64,000 bases of DNA from Toxorhynchites rutilus septentrionalis (taxonomy: Eukaryota > Arthropoda > Insecta > Diptera > Culicidae): assembly GCF_029784135.1 (NCBI RefSeq), contig NC_073744.1, forward strand, positions 68,719,593 to 68,783,592, read 5' to 3'. Position 1 is the first letter of the stretch; the number at the start of each line of letters is the position of its first letter. Under the pieces are notes generated by a model that was not told the DNA's origin, did no database searches, and was given only the letters and a program-made list of their open reading frames with translations. Made by a program: the position numbers and the translations under genes. Below are positions 59,091 through 64,000 of the stretch, piece by piece.

Positions 59091-61034
59091 CCAACTCGCG
59101 GCAAGGTTGAATAATTTTATAATCATAACGTCCATAAAAGTTATGACACAGCTTCCTTGATGGTGGGCACTATTAAAATGTCGTATTGCAGTCATGTATG
59201 GTTTTCAAATATTTTGTGGGTTTGGAGCTCAAGCTTTACATTGATTGTACAACCTTACGATTGGCTTTCGCAGCAAGTAATGGTAACTCGGAAAGTTATT
59301 TTTTATATCTCAAAAGCAAGATTAAATTGAGAGAAGTGCAATGTCGGAAGGTTTCAACTCTGTGTTCATCTATTCGTATGTTTGCTAAATCAGATTTTTT
59401 TTTGTAGATCTGTAGACTAAATTGAGAATATGAATTTGTGAACTTTTTATAGAAAACCAAATCCAAAATATGAATGATGAATACGATCCGATTTCCTGAA
59501 TTTTGAATGTGAAATCTGTGTATGCAACCCGGAAAAATCACATTTTTCAATGGTGAACTCTTTATAAAAATATGAAAACCGACAGATTTTCAAAAAGAAC
59601 TGAAAACTAAAAATAGAAAAGAAAATTATGGACGCAAAATGACTTCGTTCTTTTTCTCGTGCCTTCAACAACAAGGACTCACTGAGCCAACGGGATCCCG
59701 CGAAAATGTTCACCTGTTCTCACCATCTTCAATACATTGAAAAGAGTTCGAATAAACTACCGAAAGAAGACAAAATTTAAACTTTATTAGAATGTTTCGG
59801 TGAGCCTAAAAAGGTAAATCATTATTCCTTGACTTTATAGAAGCAGTTCTACAAGCAGAGATTCTTCCGTCACAAATATTCTCCTTTCGTTATCCCTTTC
59901 GTTGTTTCTATTCTCGCTGATGCATAAGTTGCCCGTTATTGACAGCACGGTTAGAGAGGTACACAAATGTATAGAACAGATGTATGGGAAAATAGGAATG
60001 CTTCTAATTTTCAGGAATGTATCCTTATCTTTGGCAACCCATACAAACAACAAAAACGGCAATAGTTGCAAGTATCAGGTGTCGTGCCTCATGTTGTTTT
60101 ATGTCGCCCCAGTGGTATCGTATCTATAGCCATCTTCCGTGCCGCAGCACTCAACCAGCACCAAACAAGCGTTACACAGAGAACGCACACGGTAACACAC
60201 AGGTGCTTCGAAAAAAATGAAACATCGCGAGAATGACCATTTCTCGAATTCTTGGCAAAACTGTTAACAAAGTTAGGAGATTGTTGCATCGGAACGGACC
60301 GATACGCATACCCGCAAATACAAACGACAACTAAAAGAAACGAAGGTTCATACGTACAGGATATGAACAAATCAAAAATTTCACGAAAAAAAATACGCAA
60401 ATCCAAACATTGGTGGCTTGAAGCAATTAATACACACACATACATAATCATTTTGCACTCTTCTCAAAATAAGATCTTTTGATAGAATCACTGGCCTCGA
60501 AGAGACGATTGCTTGGCGAGGTGCAGTTGCAGTTGTATTGCGTAGAAGTCATGCTTGGTACCCTTAATGAAAGTCCTGCGTCAAAAATATTCCGGAAAAT
60601 GTTTTGTTTTGGACGACGAATGTTACTTCCCACTTTCGAAGACGCACATTCCCGGAAACGATCGATACTATTCCATAGATAGTTCCACTCAGTGACGTAG
60701 CGTGAACGGATGACACCCGGGACGAGTAGTTCATCAGTTCTTATCAAAAGCGTATTGTCTTCCTAAGTTCAAAGAGTGGTCTACAAATTTACTACAAGCT
60801 TACTTAACAAAACTTGAAGTTCTCCATTTGAACTCGACATGGTTGAAGCGTTGTTGAACCGTCACTCTCCATTTGATAACGGATGTCTTCACTGATATCA
60901 GCAACCTTTTTCCCATCCAAAACGAAAAAAACCAAGAATGATTCTTCAACATGAACATTCCCATAGTGAAATTCCTCATTTAAGGGAGTAATACACAATG
61001 AACATCATAAAAAATAGGTGATTTCCGCGATTTT
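59091..61034. other. Unassigned region
   Basis: No gene or repeat recognised. Short overlapping frames on both strands at 60.0-60.75 kb have no motifs. Confidence 0.4.
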
Positions 61035-61521
61035 TTGAAGTAGAACTACGTCTTTCAGGAAGGGTGCCAAATCAGAAAACAGGTCACGTTTTTATGAAAT
61101 AAAGTTAACGTTAATAACTATTTTCACTGTGAACGAATTCTCATGATTTGCATACCAATCGAATCTGAAATTCTCTAAGATTTGTTTGATATGCTATACA
61201 TTATAATTCGCTAATCTCTAAACGGTTTAAATTCATAAAAACATAATCCGCTTTGCAAATACATGCAAGTCGGGGGTATTTTTTGGTGTTGAGTGCTTTT
61301 GTACTTGCTTGTCGTTGTGCAAACCGGAATATGTTCCCCTAAAACGTACTTTTAAACTGAGAAGCCTGGGATAATCGTCATTTCAGATACTAGAAGTAAA
61401 TGAACTTTCGCGATTCGAGAACTACGTAAACATGAAATGTGCAATATTTTCAGAGCGAAATATAAAATACAATGATCGTTTGACAACTCTTCCGTTCATA
61501 TATTTTGGTAGTCCTAGGCAC
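61035..61521 (+). mobile_element. Helentron-like element (HINE-type), copy 7, 3' truncated
   Basis: Starts TTGAAGTAGAACTACGTC and runs parallel to the inverse of copy 1 (4.3-4.8 kb) through CATATTTTGGTAGTCCTAGGC, after which similarity ends. It retains one decayed 94-bp minisatellite unit near 61250-61380, which copy 1 lacks. The terminal hairpin is missing. Confidence 0.62.
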
Positions 61522-62374
61522 AGTTTTATTCAGAGTTTTATTAGGTATATTTTTCTTAACAAACAAACAAAAATTTGTCAATTGGACTGACCCCTGAATA
61601 GCCGCAATCGGAAAGCTTGTAAACTGGTGGGAGTTCTACAAGTTTTTACTGTGGACCGATTTCAACCAATGATTTTTTACGTAATCTTGGATATATTTCG
61701 TGTTATCGTAGGTGGGATTTTTTTCATAATATTGATTTTTGACAAAATGTGGAAATTTGTGAAAAAGTTGCGTGTTTACCTCAAAAATCGAGATTTCTCC
61801 AAAATTTTATGTTTCAAAATATCAAAAAAAATCCTTCATACGATGACAGGAAATTTAGTGGAGTATCTGGAAAAAACTATTTCATAAAAATTGGATGGAC
61901 CGTTCCGGAGGTAGAACCCCCACCAGTTTGCAGAACTTAGTTTTGAAAAAAAAACGCTTTTAAAATGTTGGATCCGCGTTCCTTAAGCAGAGATTTAGGT
62001 CCACTAATTGGCTTGTAACTTTGGAACGGAGCATCCGACAAACCTGGGACAAAACTTTTTTAATTTTTTTTTCATGTTTCCATAATGTACTACATAAATC
62101 ACTGAGCAAAGGTGAATAAACTTTCAAGTGTGAAGCCTCTATGAAATGAACAAAGAAGAATCACTAATGGGTGACGTTCATTCAAAATTTTTAAATTTTT
62201 TTTTCGAAACAATATAATTTTTATGGTCGTGGGTGTCACCCTCAAAGGGGTGGACCGCCCCCTCCGTCCTCCGTACAGTACGGCGCTGGTTCCACTGCAT
62301 CTTCAAACATAACATATAGTTTCGACCTGAAAGTGATGCTGTACGTTGCAAGGTATTTCTAAGCTTGAGAGGTA
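61522..62374. other. Unassigned region
   Basis: AT-rich, no coding motif. A repeat-like stretch at 61.98-62.13 kb (TTGTAACTTTGGAACGGAGC) has no partner in the window. Confidence 0.35.
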
Positions 62375-62540
62375 TTTCAAGACGTGTACTTGAACGAATG
62401 TTTGAAGAAAAATTTGTTCCCGTTTCAACAAAAACATCATGCAGATGGAAAATACGTGTTTTGGTCAGATAAAGCGTCATCGCATTACGCCAAAAACACA
62501 ACCGTTCCTGGATACTCATTGGATCCCATTTGTATCCAAG
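62375..62540 (+). pseudogene. DD37E-type transposase fragment
   Basis: Reads DVYLNECLKKNLFPFQQKHH, then FWSDKASSHYAKNT, matching the block with the second catalytic Asp in the two DD37E elements (EECLRKRILPY...FWPDLASCHYSK). No catalytic Glu and no terminal repeats are found. It is a third, more distant member of this group. Confidence 0.7.
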
Positions 62541-62989
62541 AAACTCGCGAGAACAATATACAAGCTGGCGATGCACTGATCATGCATCGCAAGCGTTATT
62601 CTTCCTGTTAGTGTTATAGCTATAACAGCTATCGTAGTGGCATTTTTTCAGATGTTTCATACGGTTGTATGTTAGTACAGTGTCCGCTCGCATGTGGCAG
62701 TGTTTGTTCTCTGCTTATGTATTCCCAGCGATCGATTTACGGGGGAGTTACTCACAGTGGTACTCGCAGTTGCTCTTTATTGACGGTACGGGTAGATATG
62801 CAAACAAATGAGTAGAACGAATGTATAGGTCAATGGGAATGCTTGCAATTTTCATCAATTTTCACAATCTACAGGTTCAGAGAATATAATTATACAACAC
62901 ATTAACCCAGTCTTAGAGTATTTTCGATTTGATTTGCATGTGAATCTTCAAAAACCGTTCGCAGCAAGAATAATTATTAACGTTAAAGG
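62541..62989. other. Unassigned
   Basis: No recognised feature; short AT-rich frames only. Confidence 0.35.
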
Positions 62990-63345
62990 ATGGGGTGTGA
63001 TAACTACTGATCAAGCCCGGTCACTTGATACCCATATTGATGAGGTTTGTTTTGAGAAAATTTTTAATCCGCCATTTTGTGGTGACGGCCATTTTGGATT
63101 TGCATTCCTCATGTATAACTGTGTTCTACTAATCCAGTCCTTTCATTTGATACCCATATTGATGGGATTTTGAGAGAATATGTAATCCACCATTTTGTGG
63201 TAGCGTCCATTTTGGATTAACATTTTTCATGAATAACTGTGTTCTACTGATGAAGCCCTTTCATTTGATATCCATATTGAGAGGGGTTTGGAAAATCCCA
63301 TATTGATGCGGTTTTGAGAAAATATATAATCCGCCATTTTGTAGC
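62990..63345. repeat. ~120-bp tandem repeat, about 3 units
   Basis: Units are marked by TGATACCCATATTGATGRG, AATCCGCCATTTTGTGG and TAACTGTGTTCTACT near 63020, 63150 and 63265; the last is partial. The block continues into AATCGGTCAACAGGAAGGG at 63421, which is also found at 39350, so the array is part of a dispersed repeat. Confidence 0.82.
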
Positions 63346-63499
63346 GGCCGATTTCTAAGATCATGAAATACAAAGTTTTATAATGACTGCAGAGATAAAG
63401 GTGTGTTCCAAATTTCAGATCAATCGGTCAACAGGAAGGGGGTCAAATTTCTATTAATGTGGTAAAGCGCTTCAGACAAGCATATTACAAGGTTGTTCC

Positions 63500-63690
63500 C
63501 ATTCACCCGAATACCATCCACTCGAAACACGTTTACCCGAAGCACATTTACCCGATTGACATTCACCCGAATGTAACAAATACCCGAATGTAGCATATAC
63601 CCGAATGCATATTTACCCGAATGCAAGAAATATCCGAATGGACATTCACCCGAACGCAACATTTACCCGAATGGAATGGTTACCTGAATG
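63500..63690. repeat. ACCCGAATG-type minisatellite
   Basis: About a dozen short, irregular units of the form CA-TTYACCCGAATG with spacing of 11-20 bases. A small related stretch is at 52.53-52.58 kb. Confidence 0.88.
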
Positions 63691-64000
63691 CAGAAGGAAA
63701 AATTTCGACAAATCAGATTATGAGTTTTATCGAATCTCCTGTTACGAAGTCACGAACTAAAATGATAAATTGTATCGATTAAATTCGAAAAAAAATGTTG
63801 AAGACTTCACTGTGTCATTTTTATAAATTAGTGTTGGCATAATTGACATGCCATCTTCTTTCCTTTCCGTATTGCTCTTCAAAGCCAAGAGGTCATTCAG
63901 AAATGAGCATGGGTTATGGAATATTCCGAAAATGAAGCAGGTAACTTTAACATAAAAAAATTAAATGAAAATGTGGAAAGAATAGATAAGAAAAAAAAAT

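Noticed and set aside
63420..63662. Protein with RVNVNRVNVLRVNVFRV repeats
   Set aside because: The frame is only the translation of the ACCCGAATG minisatellite.
1..64000. A multi-gene defence, biosynthetic or other operon-like system
   Set aside because: No set of adjacent intact genes exists; nearly all coding signals are transposon remnants.

Overview
This looks like a stretch of insect nuclear DNA, most likely from a mosquito (Culicidae, Aedes-like). The basis is an AT-rich, intron-poor sequence packed with several transposon lineages typical of mosquitoes: ITmD37E (DD37E) elements, mariner DD34D and DD41D elements, CR1/Jockey-group retrotransposons with (AAAT)n tails, and tRNA-derived SINEs, one with a (GAA)n tail. 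No bacterial, phage, plasmid or CRISPR features are present. The genus is an inference from repeat types recalled, not from a database search.

Layout. 0-4.2 kb: a broken EN-RT retrotransposon running off the left edge, then a complete but decayed DD37E transposon with TA duplications. 4.3-10.2 kb: a Helentron-like repeat, a DD41D transposase remnant that seems to be split by a mariner, an unassigned gap and a 1 kb foldback. 10.6-20.6 kb: a second Helentron-like element with a 94-95 bp minisatellite and a histone-type stem-loop, RT fragments, a SINE, a third Helentron-like copy, and a nearly intact mariner nested in a pogo-like MITE. 20.6-35.2 kb: mostly unassigned DNA with a Helentron-like copy, mariner remnants, an RNase H retrotransposon fragment and a perfect 38-bp hairpin. 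35.3-43 kb: a SINE with target duplications, a ~145-bp satellite array split by a Helentron-like insertion, and another long Helentron-like element carrying a SINE dimer. 43.9-44.2 kb: the only plausible host exon, histidine-rich, minus strand. 44.9-51.1 kb: a probable 6.15 kb hAT element (matching ends and 8-bp duplications) holding a nested retrotransposon and a nearly intact DD37E element. 51-64 kb: unassigned DNA, RT and mariner fragments, a headless SINE, and tandem repeats near the right edge.

The window therefore reads as a large intron or intergenic region built by nested insertion. There is no operon-like or multi-gene system. The most distinctive signal is a family of at least seven related elements. 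Each begins with TTGACGT-type ends, shares a subterminal inverted copy of that end, often has a 94-bp minisatellite inside, and finishes with a short hairpin plus a T-rich tract. This matches the architecture known for non-autonomous Helentrons (HINE/DINE-1 type), and one copy carries a histone pre-mRNA 3'-processing signal.
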